DNA of 52,706 nucleotides from Prevotella sp. (GCA_024697645.1 JAILFH010000097.1:1-52706); one strand, 5' to 3'. Counted from the first letter of the stretch, positions 25,114 through 34,750 are shown. Notes: generated from the sequence alone by a model not told the origin. Numbers and translations: made by a program.

Positions 25114-25213
25114 TTTTTTGTTGCTTTTTCCTTTTAATTGGCTAATCTTTCACATTTGCGTTATATCATGTTAAAAAGGTTAGGGAAGTGAGCGAAAAAA
25201 GGAAAAATCTTTG

Positions 25214-25221
25214 TAATTTTG
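25214..25221 (+). promoter_or_regulatory. -7 box of the RND efflux operon
   Basis: TAATTTTG, about 114 bp before the adaptor gene. No clear -33 TTTG at the right distance. The long leader (25222-25334) could hold regulation, but no structure was recognised. Confidence 0.5.
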
Positions 25222-25334
25222 CAGTCTCAAAAAACTCACATCCATTTTTCGGTTTCCCGTCTTGGGCTGATTTTTGGGAAGTGTCGGAACTTGATTTAAC
25301 AGTAGAATTTAAGTAATTATTATAATAGAAAAGT

Positions 25335-26522
25335 ATGAAAATCAGTAATTATTTGTTAGTAGCAGCATTTGCTGCATTGCTAGCCTCGTGTGGTGGAAAA
25401 CGCGGTGGCATGCCTAATTTTGGAGATGACGAATATCCCGTAGTTACAGTGGGAACGTCGTCATCGGCTTCGCAGACCACTTATCCTGCAACCATCAAGG
25501 GTGTTCAGGATGTTGAAATCCGCCCGAAGGTAGCAGGTTTCATTACGAAGGTGAATGTGAAAGAAGGTCAGTCCGTTGGTGCTGGTCAGGTGCTTTTTGT
25601 TATCGACAACGCCACTTATCAGGCTGCAGTTCGTCAGGCCCAGGCCGCTGTGAACACTGCGAAGTCGCAGATGAACACCGCCAAGTTGACTTATGAGAAC
25701 AATCAGAAATTGTATGAGCAGAAGATTATCGGCGACTATGAACTCTCGACAGCCCGTAACAGTTACGAGACCGCAAAGGCAGCCGTTTCTCAGGCAGAGG
25801 CAGGACTTGCTTCAGCCAAGGAGACTTTGAGTTTCTGCTATGTGAAGAGTCCCTCAAGTGGTGTCATTGGCAATCTGCCTTATAAGGTTGGTGCTATGGT
25901 GAGCGCATCGAGTGTGCCCGCCCTGACCACTGTTTCAAATAATTCTTCGATGGAGGTTTATTTCTCGATGACAGAGAAGGATCTTCTTGATATGGCGAAG
26001 ACTTCTGGCACAGCCCAGGCAGCCATCTCGGCTATGCCTACTGTAAAACTGCAACTCGCCGACGGAACCATCTACAATCACCCGGGTAAGGTGACCAAGA
26101 TGAGTGGTGTGATTGATGCCGCTACAGGTTCTGCTCAACTCATCGCAGTGTTCCAGAATCCTGAGCGTCTGCTGAAGAGCGGTGGCTCTGGTTCCATTAT
26201 CGTTCCTCACGACAATAGTTCGGCTATCGTCATTCCTCAGTCTTGTGTTTCTGAGGTGCAGGACAAGAAGTTCATGTACACCGTGACTAAAGATAATAAG
26301 GTGAAGTTCACAGAGATTACGGTTGCTCCTCAGAACGACGGTAATAACTATGTTGTGACCAGTGGTCTGAATGTTGGCGACCGCTACGTGACCAATGGTA
26401 TTACCAAACTTACCGATGGTCAGGAGATTAAGCCAATCACTCCCCAGCGCTATCAAGAGAAGATCAAGGAGCAGGCCAAGGCTATGTCTGCTGGCGAGAT
26501 TGTGGGAGCCATGAAGAAATAA
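25335..26522 (+). CDS. RND efflux periplasmic adaptor (AcrA/MexA type), lipoprotein
   Basis: 395 residues. The lipobox ALLASC places the lipid on Cys19. The biotinyl-lipoyl half-motifs GVQDVEIRPKVAGFI and VKEGQSVGAGQVLFVID flank a coiled-coil hairpin (~85-165, Ala/Gln-rich). A beta-barrel and membrane-proximal domain follow. It links the inner-membrane pump to the outer-membrane channel. First gene of a three-gene pump operon. Substrate cannot be told from sequence; candidates are bile salts, drugs or detergents. Confidence 0.93.
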   Translation: MKISNYLLVAAFAALLASCGGKRGGMPNFGDDEYPVVTVGTSSSASQTTYPATIKGVQDVEIRPKVAGFITKVNVKEGQSVGAGQVLFVIDNATYQAAVRQAQAAVNTAKSQMNTAKLTYENNQKLYEQKIIGDYELSTARNSYETAKAAVSQAEAGLASAKETLSFCYVKSPSSGVIGNLPYKVGAMVSASSVPALTTVSNNSSMEVYFSMTEKDLLDMAKTSGTAQAAISAMPTVKLQLADGTIYNHPGKVTKMSGVIDAATGSAQLIAVFQNPERLLKSGGSGSIIVPHDNSSAIVIPQSCVSEVQDKKFMYTVTKDNKVKFTEITVAPQNDGNNYVVTSGLNVGDRYVTNGITKLTDGQEIKPITPQRYQEKIKEQAKAMSAGEIVGAMKK

Positions 26523-26593
26523 TCCTTTTCGTCTATGCACTTTTGTGCTTTAGAAACGAAATGGAGATAGAATTGATTAAATCGTAAATAGAA

Positions 26594-29500
26594 ATGACAT
26601 TTACAACATTCATAAAACGCCCAGTGCTTTCGACGGTGATTTCCGTCGTCATCGTATTGCTGGGTTTCATCGGCCTGGCCACGCTGCCTATTGAGCAGTA
26701 TCCAGACATTGCACCACCTACGGTAGTGGTGTTCACCAGTTATCCTGGTGCCGATGCTGAGACAGTAAAGAACTCTGTGCTTGTGCCCCTTGAAGAAAGT
26801 ATCAACGGTGTGGAAGGCATGGACTACATCTCGTCTTCTGCTTCGTCGGGTTCTGCTTCGCTGTCTATTCTGTTCCGTCAGGGTATGGATCCTGATATGT
26901 GTGCCGTGAACGTGCAAAACCGAGTGTCACAAGCCCAGGCTCTGTTGCCGGCTGAGGTAACACAGATTGGTGTGACGGTGATGAAACGTCAGACCTCACA
27001 GGTGATGATGTTCACGCTGACATCAGATGGTCGCTACGACGACAAGTTCCTGACGAACTATAGTAACATTAACATCATTCCTGCCCTGAAGCGTATTCAG
27101 GGTGTCGGTGACGTTCAGAGTCCTGGTGTGAAGACCTATTCAATGCGTATCTGGCTGAAGCCCGACGTGATGAAGCAATATGGTCTGATGCCGACTGACA
27201 TTACTGGCGTTCTCGCTGAGCAGAACATCGAGGCTGCTCCTGGTACCTTCGGTGAACAGTCGAACGTGGCCTACGAATACGCTATGCGTTACACGGGTCG
27301 TCTGAAGAGCGAGGAGGAGTTTGGAAACATTATCATCTCGAGCGATGCTAATGGAAACACGCTAAGACTGAAGGACGTTGCCAAGATCGAATTGGGTGGA
27401 TTGCAGTATTCAGTATCGATGAAGAACAACAACATTCCTTCGGTAATGGGTATGGTTCAGCAGATTGCCGGTTCAAACGCTAATGATATTGCTGTGAAGG
27501 TGAAGAAGGAACTGGAGGAGCAGGCTAAACTCTTCCCACCGGGAATGACCTATAAGATCAACTATGACGTAACGGAGTTCCTCTATGCAAGTATTGAAGA
27601 GGTGGTGTTCACGCTTCTGATGACACTTGTACTGGTGTTCCTCGTCGTCTACATCTTCCTGCAGGACTTCCGCTCTACGCTCATCCCGCTGATTGCCGTT
27701 CCTGTATCGTTGATTGGTACGTTCTTCTTCCTGAAGGTATTCGGATTCTCCATCAACTTGCTGACGCTATCGGCTCTGCTCTTGGCAATTGCCATTGTGG
27801 TCGACGATGCCATTGTGGTCGTTGAGGCCGTACACGCAAAACTCGACCAAGGCTATAAGTCGTCTCTGACTGCATCTATCGACGCCATGAACGAAATCTC
27901 GGGCGCTATCATCTCCATTACGCTTGTGATGGCCTCAGTGTTCATTCCTGTGTCGTTCATTGGTGGTACGAGCGGAACGTTCTATCGTGAGTTTGGTGTG
28001 ACAATGGCCGTCAGTATCTTTATCTCGGCTTTGAACGCCTTGACGCTGTCACCTGCTCTTTGTGCAATCTTCCTGAAGCCTCACGACAAGGATGGTAATG
28101 AGGTGAAGATGTCGCGCATCGATCGTTTCCACGCTTCGTTCAACGTGGCTTACGACAAGGTGCTGGGTAAATATAAGAAATCGGTTGAGAAACTTGTGCG
28201 CAAGCCTGTTGCCATCATTATCGCAGTGGTAATCGGTATTGTTGTTCTGGCTAGTACGATGTTCACCACCAAGACGGGTCTGGTGCCTGATGAGGATACG
28301 GGTACATTGTTCTGCACGATTTCAATGCCGCCTGCAACATCAGTGGCTCGAACGACTCAGGTTATTAATCAGGTTGACTCTATTCTCGCTGCCGATCCTG
28401 CTATTCAGAGTCGTGAGCAGATTCAGGGTTATAACTTCATTGCAGGTGCTGGTTCCGACCAGGCTACGTTCGTTATTAAACTGAAGCCGTTTGAGGATCG
28501 TCAGAAAGGTTTCTGGTGGAAACTCTCAGGCTTGTGGCAGGGCGACGGCATCTATCGTTTCTTCCTGAATCCGTATGATGCAAATGGTGTTCTGGCTCAG
28601 ATTTATCTGAAGACTGCCCACATCAAGGATGCTAAGATTCTTGCTTTCGCACCACCTATGATTCCTGGCTTCTCTGCTAACTCTGGTGTTTCACTGGTGA
28701 TGCAGGACCGTACGGGTGGTTCGCTCAACAAGTTCTTCGAAGTGACGCAGGAATATCTGACTGAACTCAATAAGCGTCCTGAAATCCAGCAGGCTATGAC
28801 CTCTTACAACCCGAACTATCCACAGTACATGATTCATGTGGATGTGGCTAAGTGTAAGCAGAGCGGTATTTCACCGAAACTGGTGCTTGCTACGCTGCAG
28901 GGTTATTATGGTGGTCTGTATGCATCAAACTTCAATGCCTATGGTAAACTCTATCGTGTGATGGTGCAGGGCTCTCCCGACACCCGCATGACACCTGAGT
29001 CGCTGAATAATGTATATGTACGCACGCCGAGTGGAATGTCGCCTGTTCAGGAGTATTGCTCACTGGAGCGTGTCTATGGTCCTACAAACATCAGCCGTTT
29101 CAACCTGTTTACGTCAATTACCGTTACGGCAACCGTTGCTGAAGGCTATTCTACTGGTGAGGCCATTAAGGCTGTAGAGGAAGTGGCTGCTGACTATCTG
29201 CCCACAGGTTACACCTACGACTATTCGGGTCTGACTCGTTCTGAGGCTGCATCGAGCAACTCTACCGCACTCATCTTCCTGCTCTGCTTCGTATTTATCT
29301 ATCTGATTCTGTCGGCACAGTATGAGTCTTACATTCTGCCTCTGGCCGTTGTGCTCTCTGTTCCGTTCGGTCTGGCTGGTGCATTCCTGTTCACGCAACT
29401 CTTCGGCCACTCCAACGATATCTACATGCAGATCTCGCTGATCATGCTGATTGGTCTGTTGGCTAAGAATGCTATTCTGATTGTGCAGTTCGCCCTTGAG

Positions 29501-29854
29501 CGCCGCGAGTTAGGTATGGCCATTTCGTGGTCGGCCGTGCTGGGTGCTGCTGCCCGTCTGCGTCCTATTCTGATGACCTCACTCGCAATGGTTATTGGTC
29601 TGTTGCCAATGATGTTTGCAAGCGGTGTAGGTAAGAATGGTAACCAGACACTGGGTGCTGCTGCCGTTGGAGGTATGCTGATTGGTACGATTTGTCAGGT
29701 GCTTGTCGTTCCGGCACTGTTTGTCATCTTCCAGTCGCTGCAGGAGAAGTTCCGTCCGATGAAGTTCGAGGACGAGACCGATGCTGAGGCTGCTGCCGAG
29801 TTGGCTCAGTATGCTCATGGCGTTGTGCCGAAGACCTATAAGATTGAAGAATAA
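26594..29854 (+). CDS. RND efflux pump permease (AcrB/HAE1 family)
   Basis: 1086 residues. The proton-driven pump opens FIKRPVLSTVISVVIVLLG and contains LPIEQYPDIAPP, VDDAIVVVEAV (the paired Asp of TM4) and the usual twelve membrane segments in two halves. It is about 40 residues longer than E. coli AcrB. Part of the excess is an insertion after LKPFEDR (WWKLSGLWQGDGIYRFF), in the second periplasmic loop. It lies 71 bp after the adaptor and 12 bp before the channel gene. No local repressor gene is present. Confidence 0.95.
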   Translation: MTFTTFIKRPVLSTVISVVIVLLGFIGLATLPIEQYPDIAPPTVVVFTSYPGADAETVKNSVLVPLEESINGVEGMDYISSSASSGSASLSILFRQGMDPDMCAVNVQNRVSQAQALLPAEVTQIGVTVMKRQTSQVMMFTLTSDGRYDDKFLTNYSNINIIPALKRIQGVGDVQSPGVKTYSMRIWLKPDVMKQYGLMPTDITGVLAEQNIEAAPGTFGEQSNVAYEYAMRYTGRLKSEEEFGNIIISSDANGNTLRLKDVAKIELGGLQYSVSMKNNNIPSVMGMVQQIAGSNANDIAVKVKKELEEQAKLFPPGMTYKINYDVTEFLYASIEEVVFTLLMTLVLVFLVVYIFLQDFRSTLIPLIAVPVSLIGTFFFLKVFGFSINLLTLSALLLAIAIVVDDAIVVVEAVHAKLDQGYKSSLTASIDAMNEISGAIISITLVMASVFIPVSFIGGTSGTFYREFGVTMAVSIFISALNALTLSPALCAIFLKPHDKDGNEVKMSRIDRFHASFNVAYDKVLGKYKKSVEKLVRKPVAIIIAVVIGIVVLASTMFTTKTGLVPDEDTGTLFCTISMPPATSVARTTQVINQVDSILAADPAIQSREQIQGYNFIAGAGSDQATFVIKLKPFEDRQKGFWWKLSGLWQGDGIYRFFLNPYDANGVLAQIYLKTAHIKDAKILAFAPPMIPGFSANSGVSLVMQDRTGGSLNKFFEVTQEYLTELNKRPEIQQAMTSYNPNYPQYMIHVDVAKCKQSGISPKLVLATLQGYYGGLYASNFNAYGKLYRVMVQGSPDTRMTPESLNNVYVRTPSGMSPVQEYCSLERVYGPTNISRFNLFTSITVTATVAEGYSTGEAIKAVEEVAADYLPTGYTYDYSGLTRSEAASSNSTALIFLLCFVFIYLILSAQYESYILPLAVVLSVPFGLAGAFLFTQLFGHSNDIYMQISLIMLIGLLAKNAILIVQFALERRELGMAISWSAVLGAAARLRPILMTSLAMVIGLLPMMFASGVGKNGNQTLGAAAVGGMLIGTICQVLVVPALFVIFQSLQEKFRPMKFEDETDAEAAAELAQYAHGVVPKTYKIEE

Positions 29855-29866
29855 TATTGTTGGATT

Positions 29867-31258
29867 ATGAAGAAGATCAATATAGTATTAATAGGCCTTG
29901 CAGCAATGGTCGCACTGACTGGCTGCAAGAGCCTCTACGGAAAATATGAGCGTCCCGACGTGAATGCAGAGGGACTCTATCGCGATCCTGTTTCGCTCAC
30001 CGACACATTGGCAGTCAGCGATACTACGTCGTTTGGCAACATGCCTTGGCGCTCGGTGTTCACCGACCCGCAGTTGCAGTCGCTCATTCAGACTGCCCTC
30101 GACAACAACGTGAACATGCTCAATGCAGCATTGAACGTGAAGATGGTTGAGGAAGCGCTGAAGGTGGCTCGTCTTGCATTCCTCCCGTCGGTGGCTTTTA
30201 CGCCTCAGGGAACCATTGCCAAGTTCGACGACAATCCTTCGACGAAGTCCTATCAGTTGCCGCTGTCGGCTTCATGGAATGTCGACCTCTTCGGCAATCT
30301 GCTCAATGCGAAGCGTTCTGCCCAGATGCAGTTGCTCGCAACGCAGGACTACCAGACTGTAGTGAAGACCAATCTCATTTCGGGTGTGGCCAATCTCTAC
30401 TACACGTTGCTGATGCTCGACCGTCAGGTGGAAATCGTCACAGAGATGGAAAATCTCACCAAGGAGACTTGGGAGAAGATGCAGGTGATGAAGGAGACGC
30501 GCATCGGCTATCGTTCGACAGCCGTTCAGAGTGCTGAGGCTGCTTACTATTCAGTGCAGTCACAGCGTGTCGACCTGCTCCGTCAGATTCGTGAGATGGA
30601 GAACTCGCTCTCGCTGCTCCTCGGTCAGCCCGCACAGACCATTCAGCGTGGCACTTTCGACGGACAGTATCTGCCTGAGAACCTTGCTACGGGCGTAGGT
30701 ATTCAACTGTTGAACAATCGTGCCGACGTGCACGCTGCTGAACTTTCTTTGGCACAGTGCTTCTACGATGTCAATCAGGCTCGCTCGCGCTTCTATCCCA
30801 GCATTACGATCACTGGCACAGGTGCCTTCACCAATCAGAACGGTCTTGTCAATCCTGGCAAGTTGCTCTGGTCGGCTGTTGGCTCGCTCGTTCAGCCCAT
30901 CTTCCAGCATGGTCAGATTGTTGCTGGCCTGAAAGTTGCTAAGTTGCAGTACGAACAGGCTTTCAACACTTGGCAGAACACTATTCTGCAGGCTGGCAAC
31001 GAGGTGTCGAATGCCCTTGTGCAGTACAATTCGTCGGCAGAGAAAGCCGCTCTCGATGCTAAGCGCGTAGAGGTTCTGAAGAAGAATGTTGAGGACACTC
31101 GTACGATGATGGCAACCTCTTCGAACACTTCCTACCTCGAGGTGATTTCTGCTCAGTCGAACCTTCTCAATGCCGAGATTTCTAAGGTTACTGACGACTT
31201 CAACAAGATGCAAGCCGTCGTGAACCTCTATCAGGCTCTCGGAGGTGGTGCAAAATAA
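29867..31258 (+). CDS. Outer-membrane efflux channel, TolC/NodT family lipoprotein
   Basis: 463 residues with lipobox VALTGC (Cys20). It has two OEP repeats of long Ala/Gln-rich helices. PWRSVFTDPQLQSLI and RADVHAAELSLAQCFYDVNQARSRFYPSI are hallmark segments of the NodT/OprM subfamily. It completes the tripartite pump as the exit duct. Third gene of the operon, 12 bp after the permease. Confidence 0.94.
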   Translation: MKKINIVLIGLAAMVALTGCKSLYGKYERPDVNAEGLYRDPVSLTDTLAVSDTTSFGNMPWRSVFTDPQLQSLIQTALDNNVNMLNAALNVKMVEEALKVARLAFLPSVAFTPQGTIAKFDDNPSTKSYQLPLSASWNVDLFGNLLNAKRSAQMQLLATQDYQTVVKTNLISGVANLYYTLLMLDRQVEIVTEMENLTKETWEKMQVMKETRIGYRSTAVQSAEAAYYSVQSQRVDLLRQIREMENSLSLLLGQPAQTIQRGTFDGQYLPENLATGVGIQLLNNRADVHAAELSLAQCFYDVNQARSRFYPSITITGTGAFTNQNGLVNPGKLLWSAVGSLVQPIFQHGQIVAGLKVAKLQYEQAFNTWQNTILQAGNEVSNALVQYNSSAEKAALDAKRVEVLKKNVEDTRTMMATSSNTSYLEVISAQSNLLNAEISKVTDDFNKMQAVVNLYQALGGGAK

Positions 31259-31291
31259 TTGATAATTGACAATGATTGAAAATTGGTAATT

Positions 31292-32074
31292 ATGGCAAGT
31301 GACATTTCTCCAAAAGCCGAGATATCGCCCAGGGCGAAAATCGGCGACAACTGTAAGATATTCCCCTTCGTCTATATTGAGGACGATGTGGTCATCGGTG
31401 ACAATTGCATCATCTTCCCCTTCGTTTCGATTCTGAACGGAACGCGCATGGGCAATGACAATAAGGTGCATCAGGGTGCCGTCATAGCAGCCCTGCCTCA
31501 GGACTTCAACTTCAATGGTGAGAAGTCGGAGTGCGTGATTGGCGACAATAACGTGATCCGCGAGAATGTGGTTATCAATCGCGCGACTCATCGTAGTTGC
31601 CAGACCGTCATTGGTAACGGAAACTTCCTGATGGAAGGTGCCCACGTTTCTCATGACACGAAGATTGGCGACAACTGCGTGTTGGGCTATGGTACGAAGA
31701 TTGCTGGCGATTGCGAGATTGGCAATGGTGTCATCTTCTCGTCATCGGTCATTGAGAATGCGAATACTCGTGTGGGCGAGGGATCGATGATTCAGGCTGG
31801 CACGACGTTCTCGAAGGATGTTCCTCCCTACATCGTTGCAGGTGGCAAGCCCATCGGCTATAATGGCCCCAACAATACGATGATGACCGCCTATGGCATT
31901 TCGGATAAAGTGCAGAAGCACATCGCTAATGCCTATCGTCTGGTGTTCAATGGTCAGGGAAGCCTCTTTGACGCTATTCTGCAGATAAAGGACCAGGTTC
32001 CTGACAGTGAGGAGATTCAGAACATCACGAACTTCCTCGAATCATCCGAAACTGGTATTATCACGAAGATGTAG
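31292..32074 (+). CDS. LpxA-like acyl-ACP--UDP-GlcNAc O-acyltransferase
   Basis: 260 residues from ATG 31292. It is a left-handed beta-helix of hexapeptide repeats (AKIGDNCKI, DVVIGDNCII) with the LpxA-type segment GAHVSHDTKIGDN, whose His fits the catalytic base of LpxA, and a helical C-terminal cap. LpxA starts lipid A synthesis. Bacteroidales often carry an additional LpxA-like copy outside the lpx cluster. No other lpx gene is present here, so this may be that second copy. 33 bp after the pump operon, possibly co-transcribed. Confidence 0.82.
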   Translation: MASDISPKAEISPRAKIGDNCKIFPFVYIEDDVVIGDNCIIFPFVSILNGTRMGNDNKVHQGAVIAALPQDFNFNGEKSECVIGDNNVIRENVVINRATHRSCQTVIGNGNFLMEGAHVSHDTKIGDNCVLGYGTKIAGDCEIGNGVIFSSSVIENANTRVGEGSMIQAGTTFSKDVPPYIVAGGKPIGYNGPNNTMMTAYGISDKVQKHIANAYRLVFNGQGSLFDAILQIKDQVPDSEEIQNITNFLESSETGIITKM

Positions 32075-32107
32075 GAACCCTGCACACAGAAATCGTGTTA
32101 GGATTCA

Positions 32108-33049
32108 ATGAACAGAACAATACCATATCTGTCGAGGCAGATTTCCATTATGCTGCTGTTTCTACTGACAAGTCATTTGTCGGTGGAAGCAGCGGTTTTT
32201 GATGATGGCGATTCGCTGAGCACAGCGCCCAAGATAGCCCTCGTCCTGGGAGGCGGTGGGGCAAAAGGTGCTGCTCATGTGGGCGCGCTGAAGGTGATTG
32301 AGGAGGCTGGTATTCAGCCCGACATCATTGTCGGCACGAGCATTGGCGCTATTGTCGGTGGCCTTTATAGCATTGGTTATCGGGCAGCAGATCTCGATGA
32401 ACTCTTCCGTTCGCAGCAATGGCTCGAACTTTTCACCCGCGAAGCCATTGAAGGAAACGCCATCAAGTCGATGCTCGACAGTCTGGTTTCCCTTCGGCTT
32501 CCACAGGCAGAGGCCGATTCCACGCGTATTCCCTTTGCCTGCATTGCTTCTGACCTGCCAACGATTTCAGAAGTGGTGCTCGACGACGACTCGCTGGCGC
32601 GGAACATGCGGGCGAGTATGTCGATTCCAGGTTTGTTTAAGAAGGTGAAGTTCGATGGTTACGTACTCCTCGACGGCGGACTGTTGAATAATCTGCCTGT
32701 CGACGTAGCGCGCCAGATGGGAGCGGATATTGTCATTGCTGTTGACCTTACTGTGAATCATCACGATGATGTCGATGACGACGACGATGATGACGACTTC
32801 GGCCTTTCCGAGATATTCGACATCTCGAAGGTGAGTGGAGTGATTGGGTGGTTGCTCAATCGTCCTGATTTCAAGAAATATCGAGAGAATAGTCATGCAG
32901 CCGACATCTATATCAATCCTGTACTCGAAGGCTATTCTGCTACGAGTTTCTCTGCCAAAAGTATCTTAGAAATGATTGGGATTGGTGAAGAGGAAGCCCA
33001 GAAGCACTTCACAATTCTGAGAAGTTTTGCCAATTCGCGGACTTTTTGA
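32108..33049 (+). CDS. Patatin-like phospholipase, exported
   Basis: 313 residues with an N-terminal hydrophobic signal (ISIMLLFLLTSHLSVEA). The catalytic elements are complete: GGGGAKG oxyanion loop (~48-54), GTSIG with the Ser nucleophile (~78-82) and DGG with the Asp (~193). It resembles the RssA/patatin group that hydrolyses acyl ester lipids. Unusual is a run of nine aspartates broken once by Val (HHDDVDDDDDDDDFG), perhaps a Ca-binding or disordered loop. It follows the LpxA-like gene by 33 bp; both act on lipids. Unlike longer Bacteroidota patatins it has no OMP barrel. Confidence 0.9.
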   Translation: MNRTIPYLSRQISIMLLFLLTSHLSVEAAVFDDGDSLSTAPKIALVLGGGGAKGAAHVGALKVIEEAGIQPDIIVGTSIGAIVGGLYSIGYRAADLDELFRSQQWLELFTREAIEGNAIKSMLDSLVSLRLPQAEADSTRIPFACIASDLPTISEVVLDDDSLARNMRASMSIPGLFKKVKFDGYVLLDGGLLNNLPVDVARQMGADIVIAVDLTVNHHDDVDDDDDDDDFGLSEIFDISKVSGVIGWLLNRPDFKKYRENSHAADIYINPVLEGYSATSFSAKSILEMIGIGEEEAQKHFTILRSFANSRTF

Positions 33050-33060
33050 TTGATTTCTTT

Positions 33061-33159
33061 CTTTACTTTAGTTTCATTCCTTTATCTTAGGTTCATTTCT
33101 TTTCTTTTAGGTTCACTCCTTTTATCTTAGGTTCACCCCTTTTTCTTTAGATTCCATCA
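33061..33159. repeat. 5 x 20-bp tandem repeat
   Basis: Five units of about 20 bp (the first 19 bp), each with the form ctttatcttaggttca plus a short pyrimidine end, straight after the patatin gene. Degenerate at both ends; the fourth and fifth units decay into pyrimidine-rich DNA that continues to about 33245. No gene. Confidence 0.75.
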
Positions 33160-33259
33160 ACGATATGTTTGTGTGATCTTCTTTTTTGATTCCACCCTTT
33201 TACTTTTGATTTCCTCCTTGCTTTTTCATAGGGTAGAAATTCTCTTCTGAAGAAAAAGC

Positions 33260-33605
33260 AAAAAGACCTACCGACCTACCATAACCCCTCGCAAACGCCT
33301 TCTGGCAAAGGGTTTGAGGCACGGTAGGTCTTTTTCTAACACCTACCATACACCTACCATAGACCTACCATGCTGAAAAGTAAAAAAGTAAAAGGGTAAA
33401 GAATTAAAGCTTCTGAGGGATGTTGTCGTAAGTCACTGTAAATCAGTGGTTTAAGGAGATGGGAAACAAAAATATCCTTCCTCTTGTGATTAGTTTCTAG
33501 TTGTTGCCTTATGGTAGGTCTATGGTAGGTCTTTAATGAACACCTACCATGCCTTCAGCCCTTTATTCATCGGGGTTTGCGAAGTGTTATGGTAGGTTGG
33601 TAGGT
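33260..33605. repeat. Symmetric element with eleven ACCTACC boxes
   Basis: Plus-oriented ACCTACC starts at 33266, 33274, 33341, 33352, 33363 and 33542. The reverse form GGTAGGT starts at 33323, 33513, 33524, 33591 and 33599. The outer pairs are 8 bp apart and the inner ones 11 bp apart. A perfect 14-bp stem joins 33260-33273 to 33322-33335 and is followed by TTTTT. The whole block is a near mirror: the left edge matches the reverse complement of the right edge (including the ataacccctcgcaaacgcc side) with few mismatches. No coding capacity. The layout suggests a protein-binding array or replication/recombination site; function unknown. Confidence 0.85.
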
Positions 33606-33649
33606 GTTAATTGAAAAAAAGTTGTGGCGAAATTTTTGATGCTTATATA

Positions 33650-33891
33650 AAGGACAACTTTCTACCCTACAGAGCATACTTCTCTACCCTGCAGAGGACA
33701 TCTTTATATATGTATAAAGGTATGCTTTCTATGGTCAAAAGGTATGCTTTCTATAGTCCAAAGGTATGCTTTCTATGGCCGAAAGGATTGCTCTCTATAG
33801 TCTAAAGGATGCCTTTGTGTAGTTAAGAGGATAGCGTGGTAAGGTCAAAGGGCATGTTGTGTCGAGACTAAAGGATGTGAGTGCAAAGTTT
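33650..33891. repeat. 11 x 22-bp degenerate tandem array
   Basis: Eleven gap-free units of exactly 22 bp. The best-conserved are at 33716, 33738, 33760 and 33782, with the core aaaggtatgctttctat. Conservation fades in both directions but the period stays exact. It matches in unit length and core the 7-unit array at 378-531. A 64-codon frame (33611-33805) falls in the array and is not considered a gene. Confidence 0.85.
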
Positions 33892-33925
33892 ATGGTTGTT
33901 CAGTGGCTATAGTGAAGAAACAAAT

Positions 33926-33954
33926 AAAGCGCGGAGGTTGATGGTCCGCGCTTT
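33926..33954 (-). terminator. Terminator downstream of xth
   Basis: A perfect 10-bp stem aaagcgcgga/tccgcgcttt with a 9-nt loop. The minus strand continues TTTATTTGTTTC. It lies 44 bp after the xth stop. Confidence 0.82.
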
Positions 33955-33997
33955 TGCTTTATGGATTGTTGATGAAATAGTCAGGGTAGGGAAGAGT

Positions 33998-34750
33998 TTA
34001 CACGTTGAGCGTAAGTTCCACAGGACAGTGATCGCTGCCAAGAATCTCGGTGTGAATACTGGCGTCGAGAAGTTGTGGACGAAGGCGCTCGGAGATGAGG
34101 AAATAGTCAATACGCCAACCTGCGTTCTTCTCACGGGCACGGAACCGATAAGACCACCACGAATAAGTCACTTGCTCGGGATAGAGTGAGCGGAATGTGT
34201 CAACGAAGCCATTTGCGAGCAGCGTGGTCATCTGCTGTCGCTCTTCATCTGTGAATCCTGCGTTCTTGCGGTTGGTTTTCGGGTTCTTCAGGTCGATTTC
34301 CTCGTGAGCAACGTTCAGGTCGCCACAGAGAATGACGGGTTTTGTTTCGTCCAACCGTTTCAGATAGGCGCGGAAGTCGTCTTCCCATTTCATACGATAG
34401 TCGAGGCGGCGCAATCCGTCTTGCGAATTCGGCGTATAACAGCAAACGAGGAAGAAATTCTCCATTTCCATCGTAATGACGCGGCCTTCGTGGTCGTGCT
34501 CATCAATACCAATGCCGTAAGTCACGCTGATGGGTGTGTGGCGCGTGTAAATAGCAGTTCCGGAATAGCCTTTCTTCTCGGCGTAGTTCCAATACGACTG
34601 ATAGCCGGGAAACTGCAAGTCGAGTTGTCCCTCTTGCATCTTCGTCTCCTGCAGGCAGAAGAAATCGGCGTCGAGTTCGGCAAATGCGTCAGCAAAACCC
34701 TTGCTGGCACATGCTCGCAGTCCATTTACGTTCCAGGAAATGAATTTCAT
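33998..34750 (-). CDS. xth: Exodeoxyribonuclease III / AP endonuclease
   Basis: 250 residues. It cuts DNA 5' of abasic sites and acts as a 3'-5' exonuclease in base-excision repair. All metal and catalytic motifs are present: [22 protein letters not shown], the [20 protein letters not shown] segment and GSDHCPV. It lies alone on the minus strand with a clear terminator. The gap upstream (34751-34949) holds an inverted-repeat element. Confidence 0.95.
   Translation of the reverse strand: MKFISWNVNGLRACASKGFADAFAELDADFFCLQETKMQEGQLDLQFPGYQSYWNYAEKKGYSGTAIYTRHTPISVTYGIGIDEHDHEGRVITMEMENFFLVCCYTPNSQDGLRRLDYRMKWEDDFRAYLKRLDETKPVILCGDLNVAHEEIDLKNPKTNRKNAGFTDEERQQMTTLLANGFVDTFRSLYPEQVTYSWWSYRFRAREKNAGWRIDYFLISERLRPQLLDASIHTEILGSDHCPVELTLNV

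Noticed and set aside
30560..31654. 364-codon minus-strand frame over the efflux channel and LpxA-like genes
   Set aside because: Spans two well-supported plus-strand genes, no family features.
33611..33805. 64-codon frame over the 22-bp array
   Set aside because: Repeat-encoded (YFST... and MLSMVKRYAFYS-type periodicity); the 22-bp period shifts frame each unit, so it is not a protein repeat.
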